From the NCBI RefSeq assembly GCF_000619945.1, contig NZ_JHVC01000015.1, positions 34,339 through 98,338 on the forward strand: a stretch of DNA of 64,000 nt, given 5' to 3'. Source of the stretch: Clostridium lundense DSM 17049. GTDB lineage: Bacteria > Bacillota > Clostridia > Clostridiales > Clostridiaceae. Under the pieces are notes generated by a model that was not told the DNA's origin, searched no databases, and worked only from the letters and a program-made list of their open reading frames with translations. This document shows positions 53,321-61,523 of the stretch, in pieces. Each line of letters opens with the position of its first letter. Within the stretch, counting starts at the first letter, position 1. Position numbers and translations under genes: made by a program.

Positions 53321-53450
53321 AGCTTGTCTCCCTATTGCTTAGTTTTATTTTTCCTTCTAGTATTTGGCCTATAGTAATTTTTAATGGCTTAGGAGCATTT
53401 TTATATTTATCTCCTACTCTTCTTATAACTACCTTTAAATCTTCTTTCAT
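53298..53450 (-). CDS. 50-residue hypothetical protein
   Basis: ATG 53450 after GAGGG opens a frame starting MKEDLKVVIRRVGDKYK and ending at TGA 53300-53298, overlapping the next gene by 23 bases. GDKYKNAPKPLKITIGQILEG is reminiscent of small phage proteins downstream of DnaB. Overlap and moderate ribosome binding site make it probable, not certain. Confidence 0.5.
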   Translation of the reverse strand: MKEDLKVVIRRVGDKYKNAPKPLKITIGQILEGKIKLSNRETSYEKNIRV

Positions 53451-53463
53451 ATAATCCCTCATT

Positions 53464-54798
53464 CTATAAACTAAATAGTGATTTTTCAGTAATTATTTGA
53501 TATTTAGTATTGTAATATAGTTCTATTATGCCAGCTTCTCCATCACGATTTTTAGCTATTAATATTTCAAGTATTCCTGGTTTCCTACTCTCCCTATTTT
53601 CTCTTTCAGCATAATAATCATCCCTATATAAGAACACTATTTGGTCAGCGTCTTGTTCAATATTTCCACTATCCCTTAAATCAGATAACATAGGCCTTTT
53701 ATTTTGCCTTTGCTCACAGGCTCTATTTAATTGAGATAATATTACAACACATACGTTTAATTCTTTGGCTATAGACTTTAATTCATTACATATCTGACCT
53801 ATTTGGTCATTCCTTGAAGCTTTTAAATTATCCGGCTTTATTTTTCCTATATGGTCTATAAATATAATGTCAAGACCATATTTTATTTTTACTTTCTTGG
53901 CCTCAGCTCTTATTTCATTAATACTTAAATTAGGTTTTGCATTTATAAATATATTATCTTTATTTACTATTTCAGTAGCTTTCATAATTATGCGTTCAAA
54001 ATCCTTGTCGCTGTTTAATTTACCTCTTGCTAAATCCTTTGAACTTAATAATACCTTTGGAGCTAATAGCCTAATACCTAACTTTTCCTTACTCATTTCT
54101 AACTCAAATAACATGGCTTTATATTCTTTTGGTAGCTTATTTAATATATTAAGTGTAAGAGCTGTTTTACCCATAGATGGTCTAGCAGCTATAACAAATA
54201 AATCTTGTCTAACAAATCCATTAGTGGCGTTATCTAGTGGAATATAACCGGTTGTTATGCCCGATATTACCCCACCGTTTTTATAGCCATCTTCTATGGC
54301 TGATAACGTTCCTTCCATAAGCTCTGAACTGTTTACTGTTCTTTCCCCTTCTCCTTTTTCATTTATAAACATGAATGAAGTTTCAAGCTTGTCAACAATG
54401 CTTCCTACATCTGAACCTTTTTCCATTGCTGCTTCTAGTGCTTGGTAACAACTTTTTATTATTTGTCTTTTATCACTCATGCTTTTAATTAAATTTATAT
54501 ATGTTTTATAGTTTGCAGTGCTTATAGAGTAAGACATAACCTGTGATAAGTAAGTTATTCCGCCAATACTTTTAAGTAGCTCTTCACCCATGCTATTTGA
54601 TAAGGTTATAACATCTAGTGGTACATTTTTAGTGTAAAGCTCAAGCATTTTATTAAATATAACCTCGTTAGCTTTATCATAGAAGTCAATAGGCTTCAAG
54701 CTGCCTATTGCTTCTACCATTATGTCATTTTTATTGAAAATATTTGATAATAAAGCCATTTCAGCTTTTTTGTCATTTGGTAATGGTTGATTTATCAT
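53464..54798 (-). CDS. Replicative DNA helicase, DnaB-like
   Basis: Start ATG 54798 (MINQPLPND), eight bases after GAAGGAG; gives 444 residues and a 13-base gap from the initiator gene. N-terminal DnaB domain (about 5-110), then the RecA-like core: Walker A ARPSMGKTALT, Walker B IIFIDHIGKI, LSQLNRACEQR and SDLRDSGNIEQDADQIVFLYR. It should be loaded at the element's origin by the initiator encoded just upstream, giving autonomous theta-type replication. Confidence 0.95.
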   Translation of the reverse strand: MINQPLPNDKKAEMALLSNIFNKNDIMVEAIGSLKPIDFYDKANEVIFNKMLELYTKNVPLDVITLSNSMGEELLKSIGGITYLSQVMSYSISTANYKTYINLIKSMSDKRQIIKSCYQALEAAMEKGSDVGSIVDKLETSFMFINEKGEGERTVNSSELMEGTLSAIEDGYKNGGVISGITTGYIPLDNATNGFVRQDLFVIAARPSMGKTALTLNILNKLPKEYKAMLFELEMSKEKLGIRLLAPKVLLSSKDLARGKLNSDKDFERIIMKATEIVNKDNIFINAKPNLSINEIRAEAKKVKIKYGLDIIFIDHIGKIKPDNLKASRNDQIGQICNELKSIAKELNVCVVILSQLNRACEQRQNKRPMLSDLRDSGNIEQDADQIVFLYRDDYYAERENRESRKPGILEILIAKNRDGEAGIIELYYNTKYQIITEKSLFSL

Positions 54799-54811
54799 AT
54801 ATTCAACTCCT

Positions 54812-55651
54812 TCATTTAAATTTTTTATAACCATTCCATCCATCATTAATATTTTGATTATTATTACACTGCTTATTTTTTTTATTTAATCCTGCTTTAC
54901 AATTTACATAGGTTGTCCCATTATTCAAGAATAGTAATAGCTGCTGTATTCCTGTATCTCTTTGCTTTCTCTTTAAAAAATCAACTAAACGCCATTGATA
55001 AGTAAACAATTGTAAATTATAAACCTCTGCATAATTACTAATAGATTGTTTAATATCTTCTATAGTCATTTTTGTATCATCTTCTTTTTTTGACTTTAAA
55101 GCGTTATCTATTCCTTTTTTAATATCAGCGGTTAATTTTACAGCTTTTGCTATACCTCTTTCCTCATGCTCTTTATTCCAGTGATTAAATATTTCTAAAT
55201 ATTTATTTTCTGTTTTGTCATTTTCAGAATGACTATATATATTATTAGTATTTGTATTAGTATTTGTATTAGTATTTGTTGTACCCCTTTTATGGGGTAG
55301 GTGTCCCCCTTTTTTTGGGGTTGGTGTTACCTCTTTTATGGGGTAACCCTGTTCATGGGGTAACCCTATTGTTGGGGTAGGTGTAATATCACATTTAAAC
55401 AAATAATATTTACATCCTATTCCTTTTAAGGTTTCTTTTTTTACATATCCTTTATCAATTAGAGATTTTATAATTCTTATTAAAGTATCATCTTTTTTTA
55501 TTTTGCTCCTTTGCATTAATTGCTTATAGCTTGGATAAGCATACCCCTTTTCTTTATTATAATAACTAATTAATGCTATTAATAATGATTGCTCTTGTAT
55601 GTTCAATTCCTCATTATCTAAAATTTGATTATCTATGTTTGTATAGCTCAT
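54812..55651 (-). CDS. Phage-type replication initiator (HTH, DnaD-like)
   Basis: 279 residues. Residues 1-85 hold a winged helix (LNIQEQSLLIALISYYN, YPSYKQLMQRSKIKKDDTLI). The middle (about 90-135) is low-complexity and is where five iterons and a 12-bp tandem repeat lie in the DNA. The C-terminal part has LEIFNHWNKEHEERGIAKA and a DnaD/DnaB2-like helical segment that likely recruits DnaB. Position directly before the helicase gene is classic for phage replication modules. Confidence 0.85.
   Translation of the reverse strand: MSYTNIDNQILDNEELNIQEQSLLIALISYYNKEKGYAYPSYKQLMQRSKIKKDDTLIRIIKSLIDKGYVKKETLKGIGCKYYLFKCDITPTPTIGLPHEQGYPIKEVTPTPKKGGHLPHKRGTTNTNTNTNTNTNNIYSHSENDKTENKYLEIFNHWNKEHEERGIAKAVKLTADIKKGIDNALKSKKEDDTKMTIEDIKQSISNYAEVYNLQLFTYQWRLVDFLKRKQRDTGIQQLLLFLNNGTTYVNCKAGLNKKNKQCNNNQNINDGWNGYKKFK
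55244..55279. repeat. Three tandem 12-bp repeats in the initiator gene
   Basis: ATTAGTATTTGT occurs three times head to tail, encoding an Asn-Thr run. AT-rich and next to the iterons, it may serve as the unwinding element of the origin, or be a simple repeat expansion. Confidence 0.7.
55291..55384. repeat. Five iterons: putative intragenic replication origin
   Basis: GGGGT-centred repeats at 55294 (TGGGGTAGGTGT), 55317 (TGGGGTTGGTGT), 55340 (TGGGGTAACCCT), 55357 (TGGGGTAACCCT) and 55374 (TGGGGTAGGTGT). GGGG starts are spaced 23, 23, 17 and 17 bases. The location inside the initiator gene copies the lambda O arrangement, where the initiator binds iterons in its own gene. Confidence 0.65.
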
Positions 55652-55728
55652 TTACACATCAACCACCTTCTTATTTACACCTCACAGCAGGGACTACATT
55701 TATTTTTATAAGGTGGTAACTTAATCCT

Positions 55729-55950
55729 TTAACAAATATACTTTGATAAATCTTCTCCTAAGTTATCTCTTAAGAACCTTTCTATTTCAAACATTGGAAC
55801 CTTTAATCTTCCTAACTTTAGAGCTTGAAGTTTACCCTCTCTTATTAGCTTATAAGTAGTATTTGTATTGCTTTTTAATATCTTTGCAGTTTCTTCAACT
55901 GTGAATACTAAATCCGGCAATTCTCTTTTTTCTATCGCTGCTTTACTCAT
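55729..55950 (-). CDS. Excisionase-family HTH protein
   Basis: 73 residues with an excisionase/MerR-like winged helix: FTVEETAKILKSNTNTTYKLI, then REGKLQALKLGRLKVP. Members act as directionality factors with tyrosine integrases or as small regulators. It lies in the leftward early operon, divergent from the integrase. Confidence 0.85.
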   Translation of the reverse strand: MSKAAIEKRELPDLVFTVEETAKILKSNTNTTYKLIREGKLQALKLGRLKVPMFEIERFLRDNLGEDLSKYIC

Positions 55951-55976
55951 TTAATAAACCCTCCCATCCTAAGAAT

Positions 55977-56276
55977 TTAATAGTCATATTCTTTAGCTTT
56001 TCTTATCCAATATGACGGATATTTATCGTCTTCCACTTCAATTACATAATCATCATTTGTAACTACTGTAGCTACGTTAATATTACCCATGTAAAGATTA
56101 ATAAATAAATTATCACTACCATCTTTGGCAATATGTTTCAAAATTTCTATTTTGGAAATTACACCATCTGCAAACATAACGTTATTTAGTGTAACACTAG
56201 CTACTGGTGCAACATTATAATTTTCTAATACTTTTGCCTCCATATCATGATATTTCAATAAACGTGTATTTCTCAT
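55977..56276 (-). CDS. Hypothetical 99-residue early protein
   Basis: Start ATG 56276 (MRNTRLLKYHDME) fits a GAGAGGTAGGG site. Beta-rich pattern (VAPVASVTLNNVMFADGVIS; LYMGNINVATVVTNDDYVIE) without known motif. Second gene of the leftward early operon after the Cro-like gene. Function unknown. Confidence 0.6.
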   Translation of the reverse strand: MRNTRLLKYHDMEAKVLENYNVAPVASVTLNNVMFADGVISKIEILKHIAKDGSDNLFINLYMGNINVATVVTNDDYVIEVEDDKYPSYWIRKAKEYDY

Positions 56277-56393
56277 TAATACCCTACCTCTCATAATATT
56301 TTTTAGCCATTGCGGCTCTAGTAGATATAGTCTTTATATTTAGATGTGAATTGTATAATAAAGAAATGCTAATCCATTAAAATTGAAATGTTA

Positions 56394-56579
56394 CTACTCA
56401 TTAAAAAATAATTCTTGTACTGGTGTTTCAAGTAATTCTGATATTTTTTTCATTAAGCTTAATCTTATGTCATATTCTTCTTTTTCAATTTTTACTAAAG
56501 TTGCTCTAGAAACGCCCAATGCCTTTGCAAAATCCTGTTGTTTTATGCCTTTTTCTATCCTTTTAAGTTTTACGTTCAT
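56394..56579 (-). CDS. Cro-like XRE helix-turn-helix protein
   Basis: 61 residues forming little more than one HTH_3 domain (GIKQQDFAKALGVSRATLVKIE). It is divergent from the larger CI-like repressor across an operator region, the classic lysis/lysogeny switch order. First gene of the leftward lytic/replication operon. Confidence 0.88.
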   Translation of the reverse strand: MNVKLKRIEKGIKQQDFAKALGVSRATLVKIEKEEYDIRLSLMKKISELLETPVQELFFNE

Positions 56580-56597
56580 TATTTCACCTCTTTATTT

Positions 56598-56683
56598 TAT
56601 ACTTTTGTATCGGTTGATTAAATATTACTATACTTTTGTATCTGTGTCAACTTCTTTTTAAACTTTATGTATACTTTTGTATC
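56598..56683. promoter_or_regulatory. Three CI/Cro operators in the divergent promoter region
   Basis: TATACTTTTGTATC occurs exactly at 56598-56611, 56629-56642 and 56670-56683 (start spacing 31 and 41 bases). ATAC and GTAT arms make each site palindromic around TTTT. They sit between the Cro-like and CI-like starts, as in a three-operator phage switch. Confidence 0.85.
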
Positions 56684-56719
56684 GTTTTTGTGATAATATA
56701 TTTTTAGGAGGTATGTTTT

Positions 56720-57406
56720 ATGAATATTGGAGATAAAATCAAAAAATTAAGAAATGATAAAAAATTAACTCAAAAGCAACTAGCTATTGCTGCAGGAATA
56801 TCTGAAATTTCAATAAGAAAATATGAAAATGGTGAAAGGTTTCCAAAATATGAAACTATACAAAGCATAGCAGACGCTTTAGAAACCTCTGCTGAACATC
56901 TAATGAGTATTAATAATTCATTTTCTATTGAACTATTAGCAGCTATACAAAAGGCCTATGGAAATAATTTTTGTGATGGTTTTATAGGAAACATAGACTT
57001 TATAGAAACTTTATCAAGTAAATTAAATATTGATGATGAACTGTTGTATGAAGTATATGATGATAAATCTAAAGATTTGCCTATACCTATTCAAAAAGAA
57101 CTATTAAAATTTCTAAAAAAAATAGATTTAGATTTATATGATAAATTTATAAAAGATTTTAACTTTGATATGCCACATGAAATAAGGCTATTTGTTGAGT
57201 CAATTATGATTCACGATTATAAAAATTTAGAGGGCAGTAATTTCATGGCATTTAAAAATTATCTGTTTATTACTTTTGGAGATAAGATTAGTGAATTTAT
57301 TACTGAAGATAATATAAAAGAACTTCAAGAAGAAACAGAAAAGTTCTTGGAATTTGCATTATTTAAAATAGAAAAAGAGTATTATGGTGAAAATGAAGAA
57401 GATTAA
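56720..57406 (+). CDS. CI-like XRE repressor
   Basis: 228 residues with N-terminal HTH_3 (KLTQKQLAIAAGISEISIRKYENG) and a helical C-terminal domain without the Ser/Lys protease of LexA/CI. It is therefore unlikely to be RecA-cleaved; derepression may need an antirepressor, as in satellites induced by helper-phage proteins. Preceded by AGGAGG and three operators, followed by the integrase gene. Confidence 0.88.
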   Translation: MNIGDKIKKLRNDKKLTQKQLAIAAGISEISIRKYENGERFPKYETIQSIADALETSAEHLMSINNSFSIELLAAIQKAYGNNFCDGFIGNIDFIETLSSKLNIDDELLYEVYDDKSKDLPIPIQKELLKFLKKIDLDLYDKFIKDFNFDMPHEIRLFVESIMIHDYKNLEGSNFMAFKNYLFITFGDKISEFITEDNIKELQEETEKFLEFALFKIEKEYYGENEED

Positions 57407-57574
57407 TGCTCTGTAGCTACTACACTAATATTTAAAGTAGCTACATTTAAGTTTCATAATCGCAAACGCTTACGAATTTAAGCAATTAACCTAAGAAAAT
57501 AAACTAATATATAAGGGTAGGTAAACATTATTCACTACCCTTATGTAAAAATAAATAAGAAAGGTGGTCTTAAA

Positions 57575-58717
57575 ATGCCAGGAACATATAAACGTGGTGA
57601 TAACTGGTACTATTATTTCAATACTGGCAAGGTAGACGGCTCATATAAAAAGATTTGTAGAAAAGGAGGTAAGACTAAGGTAGAAGCTGAAAAGGCTCTT
57701 AGAAAGGCTCTAGAAGAGTTTGAGAATACAGGCAATACAAAAGCTGCTAGTAGTATTAGTGTTAGTGATTACTTTGATTATTGGTATAAAAACTATGTGC
57801 TAGTAAACTGTAAATATAACACTCAAGAAGCCTATAAAACAGTTATAGAAAATCATATAAAGCCATCACTAGGTAATTATAAATTAAACGCTGTAACGCC
57901 TGCTATGCTCCAAGAATTTATAAATAAAAAATACCTTAATGGTTTTTCTAGGTCTAGTATAAGTAATTTTTATGGTGTTTTATCCGGATCATTAAAGGCA
58001 GCAGTATATCCCTATCAATTTATAAAAGAAAATCCTATGCAATATGTTAAATTACCTAAAGAAGATAAAATTAAAGAAGATAATGAAGATTTAAAAGTTA
58101 TATCCATTGAGGACTTTAATAAAATAATTGATAGATTTCCTCAAGGTTCTTCTTTCTATATCCCATTACAAATTGCATTTTATACTGGTATGAGAGCAGC
58201 TGAGGTATGTGGTCTTACTTGGGAATGTGTCGATCTGGATAATAAAACTCTAAAGGTTGAAAAAATACTTATCGGCAAGGGTAAAGGTATATTTGAATTT
58301 GGTACTCCAAAAACTAAAAGCTCTAATAGAACTATAACTATTGGAAATACATTAATTGAAATTTTAAAAAAACATAAAATATATCAAGCTGAAAACAAAT
58401 TAAAATATGGTCAATATTATAGAGCTACTACAGACAACTTTGTATGCACTAAAGAAAATGGTGAGAATGTAACTACTGATACGTTAAAATATTTAAGTAG
58501 AGTAGTAAATTATGAGTTAGGTATTAATTTTAATTTTCACTCATTAAGGCACACTCATGCCACCATGCTTTTAGAAGGTGGAGCTAATATTAAAGATATT
58601 CAAAAAAGACTTGGTCATAGTAAATTAGCAACTACTATGGATACTTACTCTCATGTAACTGAAAAGATGAAAAATGATACTGTAGATATATTTGAGAGTT
58701 TAGTAGCAAAAAAATAA
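57575..58717 (+). CDS. int: Tyrosine integrase of the element
   Basis: 380 residues: N-terminal Arm-binding domain (GDNWYYYFNTGKVDGSYKKI), SAM-like core-binding domain (about 60-160), catalytic domain with Arg in FYTGMRAAEV, HSLRHTHATMLLEGG and LGHSKLATTMDTYSH, giving the R..HxxR..H..Y set. Tn916/phage type. A 14-bp inverted repeat and the right att repeat begin within 20 bases of its stop, as expected at an element end. Confidence 0.96.
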   Translation: MPGTYKRGDNWYYYFNTGKVDGSYKKICRKGGKTKVEAEKALRKALEEFENTGNTKAASSISVSDYFDYWYKNYVLVNCKYNTQEAYKTVIENHIKPSLGNYKLNAVTPAMLQEFINKKYLNGFSRSSISNFYGVLSGSLKAAVYPYQFIKENPMQYVKLPKEDKIKEDNEDLKVISIEDFNKIIDRFPQGSSFYIPLQIAFYTGMRAAEVCGLTWECVDLDNKTLKVEKILIGKGKGIFEFGTPKTKSSNRTITIGNTLIEILKKHKIYQAENKLKYGQYYRATTDNFVCTKENGENVTTDTLKYLSRVVNYELGINFNFHSLRHTHATMLLEGGANIKDIQKRLGHSKLATTMDTYSHVTEKMKNDTVDIFESLVAKK

Positions 58718-58757
58718 TTTGCTACCAATCCATTTCATTGGTAGCAAATTCGTAGTA
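58716..58757. repeat. Right attachment-site candidate and int terminator
   Basis: AATTTGCTACCAAT (58716-58729) and ATTGGTAGCAAATT (58737-58750) form a perfect 14-bp inverted repeat after int. The second arm is part of the 23-base direct repeat 58735-58757 shared with 45492-45514 (one difference). Confidence 0.75.
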
Positions 58758-58769
58758 AAACTGTAAATT

Positions 58770-58832
58770 TTATAATTCTAAGTTACTCCAACCCTTGATA
58801 TTCTTAGACAGTTTACAAACAGTCTCCACATG
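58770..58832 (-). pseudogene. 3' tail of a second rumA/rlmCD-type gene (integration scar 2)
   Basis: Reads HVETVCKLSKNIKGWSNLEL and TAA on the minus strand, the same length as the tail at 45286-45348 and 11 of 20 residues identical. The sequence to its right (…VLSS before HVETV) is not a methyltransferase body. With the satellite removed the two tails would lie about 200 bases apart, so this locus has taken repeated rumA-type insertions. Confidence 0.5.
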
Positions 58833-59217
58833 GCTTGAGAGGACAGAATGAATGTCATTTGAGTATGTTCGTTCTCGGAAACATATCCACTGCGTTTTTA
58901 GCACTATCGGTAGACGGGAACATATCCATTCATGATAAAAAATAACGTGTCTAATTGCATAATCATGATTGAGTAGAGTTGTCAAAAGAATAAACATAAC
59001 GTATTTCAGTAAGTTTTTTTCCTGTAATTTCAATAATGCATTCATCGTCTTCATTGCATCGCCACTTATTCTTCCGGCTGAATCAATACTACCCCCTGCT
59101 CTGAGATGACAATAATGATATCACCTGAAGCTGGTATCCCCTTGTTGGAAGTATATCTTTCAAAAAATTTGACAAAACTTATCATCTAGTACAATTTCCA
59201 TGCCTAAAACCACAATA
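58833..59217. other. Gene-poor remnant at the start of the resistance segment
   Basis: No intact gene. On the minus strand near 59065-59185 a 38-residue frame ends VVLIQPEE after IPASGDIIIVISE, resembling the end of an AbrB-like antitoxin. Between it and the rumA-like tail lies MKTMNALLKLQEKNLLKY, another fragment. I regard these as decayed pieces. Confidence 0.4.
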
Positions 59218-59712
59218 TTAATATCCCTCGACTACTATAACTTCACCTTCTTCATCAGTTGGGGGTTGAAAATGATCATAATAAGTGGAAGCTGTTTGCT
59301 CCGTCAATATGATATCATTTTGATGATTTCCGTTTCTTTTTCGAATACGTTCCATAACAACTTCCTTAGGTGTCTTTATATAATAGATTTTGGGTTCTAT
59401 GTCGTATTTCTTTAATAATGAAATATATTCATTTCTCATTTCTCTAGACCAAAATGAATAATCGAGAACAATATCAATGTTTTGCATGATAAGTGAAATT
59501 AGTTTTTCATCAAGATAGGTTTTAATATCTTCTAAAACCTCCTGAGGTAAAGGATGTTCATTCAAACCTCGTTTGAATGATTCTTCATCATAAGATAGTA
59601 TTGTCATCCCGGTACTTTCAAATTTTTTTGCTAGTGTTGATTTACCTGCTCCCGCAGGGCCGCACATTAAAATAACTTTACTTTTCGACAAATTATCTAC
59701 TGTATTTTTCAT
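59218..59712 (-). CDS. P-loop kinase (AAA_33/zeta-toxin-like)
   Basis: 164 residues with Walker A CGPAGAGKSTLA, a conserved Asp near LSYDEESFKRG, and a lid region ERIRKRNG. Similar small kinases phosphorylate antibiotics, nucleotides or sugars, and several sit in resistance islands. AGGAGG precedes the start. The neighbouring genes on the island concern drug resistance, so an antibiotic-modifying role is possible. Zeta-type toxin is less likely as no antitoxin adjoins. Confidence 0.75.
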   Translation of the reverse strand: MKNTVDNLSKSKVILMCGPAGAGKSTLAKKFESTGMTILSYDEESFKRGLNEHPLPQEVLEDIKTYLDEKLISLIMQNIDIVLDYSFWSREMRNEYISLLKKYDIEPKIYYIKTPKEVVMERIRKRNGNHQNDIILTEQTASTYYDHFQPPTDEEGEVIVVEGY

Positions 59713-59756
59713 TGATATAACCTCCTATAACAAACCAAGAAAACATGACACTCTCC

Positions 59757-60156
59757 TTAAGCATTATTACTATTCGCTCTTTTCATGATTTCCTGTACTA
59801 TTGATGTTTTAGCATTCGCATAGTGCTGGACATGCCTCCATTTATTCTTTGCCAAGCTTCGTTTGACTTGTGCATATTTGTCCCGATCAGTATCATTAGT
59901 CCGCAACCAATCACGGAAGCGTAACATTCTATCAATCTCTGATGTGCCCAAACTGAACACATGCAGATTAATATCGGTATCCGGTCCTTTAAACAAACGA
60001 TGCTCAAACCAGTCAGGTTCTCGAATCTGTAGCACATATCCGGCCGCTTCCAACACTGGAACGTAGGATGACTCATCAGCAGAATCCTTAACAACCAACC
60101 GTATTCTTTTGCAACTCATCATCCGTTGTAGGCATGGAGGTATTATTAGATATCAT
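59757..60156 (-). pseudogene. GrpB-family gene with internal deletion
   Basis: A good start (ATG 60156, AAGGAGTG ahead) reads MISNNTSMPTTDDELQKNTV, then the frame is lost. The next frame continues RLVVKDSADESSYVPVLEA to the end with EPDWFEHRLFKGPDTDINLH. GrpB/UPF0157 proteins are about 170-185 residues; here roughly 45 codons, including the nucleotidyltransferase-like GSTSVPGL.AKP region, are missing. The ORF beginning at 60122 is only its 3' part. Inactive. Confidence 0.7.
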
Positions 60157-60250
60157 CTTATCGCACTCCTTTGCTGCTTATTATCTAGGGTTAAACTTAA
60201 CTACTATTTTTTCTTTGCGATATAAAATACATAACTGTAATAATCTACTA

Positions 60251-60745
60251 CTAATCTAAAATAAAGCGATTATAAGCTATCCTTTTTCCTGTGTTTGTTT
60301 TAAAGTTTTCATCTATACACTTTTTTATCTTTTCCTGTTCTTTTTCTTTATCCATAACCGTTAAATTTTCAAGCAAATCAGCTTCCCATTGTATTTGAAA
60401 ATCAAGTCCATCAATTTTAGATGGAGTATGATGGTTGCCTATTATAAAGCATATTCTATCAATATTTTTGTTATAGCCTACCTTTTTTAATATTTCTTTC
60501 GCTACTTCTGGTCCTTCCTTTTCTTGATAGACACCATCAATAGAACCGTATTTTTTTTGTGCTTCAACCGCACCAATATCATGTAGTATAGCAATAATAC
60601 TGATGAATTCTTTTTCTTCCTCTCCGATATTTTCTCCTTTCATTATATCTTCTGCATTTTTCAAAACTTTGAGAGTATGCTCTATGCCAAAAGGAATTTC
60701 TTTGAATACTTCTTTCATCTCTATAATAATTTTTTCTTTAAACAT
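60251..60745 (-). CDS. HD-domain phosphohydrolase
   Basis: 164 residues with His near FGIEHTLKVL, the paired ligands in ILHDIGAVEA, and NHHTPSKIDG, plus an Asp in WEADLLENL: the usual metal-binding set of HD hydrolases acting on nucleotides. Often carried next to resistance genes on mobile islands. The substrate cannot be told. GAGGTAA ahead of ATG. Confidence 0.85.
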   Translation of the reverse strand: MFKEKIIIEMKEVFKEIPFGIEHTLKVLKNAEDIMKGENIGEEEKEFISIIAILHDIGAVEAQKKYGSIDGVYQEKEGPEVAKEILKKVGYNKNIDRICFIIGNHHTPSKIDGLDFQIQWEADLLENLTVMDKEKEQEKIKKCIDENFKTNTGKRIAYNRFILD

Positions 60746-60782
60746 AAATTACCTCCATTTATACCTTATAGGTGTTTTAGTT

Positions 60783-61523
60783 CTATCTATCCACTTTTTT
60801 GTTCGCCGATACAATCAGCATCATGGGACGGCGCATTTCATCCTGCATCCCCGGAATATCCATCATGTTTTCCGGCGGCTGCGGCTCCACAATATGATTT
60901 ATTATAAAACCATTTGAAAGCAGTGTATTTAGATATGTGGTCAGTGTTCTATGATATTTTGTAACCTTTTCTCCCAAAAACACAGCTGTCCGTTTGCCCT
61001 CATAATAATAATTATCCACCGGAAAATGCAGTATTTCTCCTTTTTCGTTATAATGCCAGTCTTGTGTTCCATAGGCAGTAAAAACAGGATGTTCAACCGT
61101 AAAAACTAGCTTACCACCAGACTTCAGTATTCTATATATCTTTTTTACTAAAATCTCATAATCTGCTACATAGTGAAACGCAAGTGAACTTAATATTACA
61201 TCAAAACTCTCCTCTGGGAATTCCACATCTTCTATAGCACAGCATTTATATTCAACCTGTGGAAAATGTGTTTTTTCTTTGGCTACCTCGAGCATTTTAT
61301 GAGAAATATCAACACCTACAACAGAAGACGCTCCGTGTTCCATCGCATAAATACAGTGCCATCCATAGCCGCATCCTAAATCAAGCACACGCTTATCTTT
61401 AAAATTCGGCAGCAGCTTTCTCAATGTTTCCCATTCTCCTGCACCGGCTAGTCCCTGCTGTGAGCGACTCATTTGACTGTATTTTTGAAAAAATATATTA
61501 TCATCATATTTGTTTTCTTTCAT
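60783..61523 (-). CDS. SAM-dependent methyltransferase (class I)
   Basis: 246 residues with motif I VLDLGCGYGWH, an acidic end of strand 2 (VGVDIS), SFDVILSSLAFHYV and post-motif VKKIYRILKSGGKLVF. UbiE/small-molecule type. Its start overlaps the nucleotidyltransferase stop by four bases (ATGA), so it is the third gene of the mef-like operon. Small-molecule modification or drug resistance is possible. Confidence 0.88.
   Translation of the reverse strand: MKENKYDDNIFFQKYSQMSRSQQGLAGAGEWETLRKLLPNFKDKRVLDLGCGYGWHCIYAMEHGASSVVGVDISHKMLEVAKEKTHFPQVEYKCCAIEDVEFPEESFDVILSSLAFHYVADYEILVKKIYRILKSGGKLVFTVEHPVFTAYGTQDWHYNEKGEILHFPVDNYYYEGKRTAVFLGEKVTKYHRTLTTYLNTLLSNGFIINHIVEPQPPENMMDIPGMQDEMRRPMMLIVSANKKVDR

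Noticed and set aside
55244..55384. CRISPR-like array from the repeated motifs in the initiator gene
   Set aside because: Repeats are 12 bases, in tandem or with 5-11 base gaps, and lie within a coding sequence; iterons fit, a spacer array does not.
45492..58757. Complete prophage
   Set aside because: No portal, terminase, protease, tail, holin or endolysin gene is visible in the 13.3 kb.
58770..59054. 94-residue minus-strand ORF
   Set aside because: Only its last 20 codons look real (rumA-like tail); the rest is a chance fusion through decayed DNA.
59798..60094. 98-residue minus-strand ORF alternative to GrpB
   Set aside because: The other frame has clear GrpB motifs; this is its shadow.
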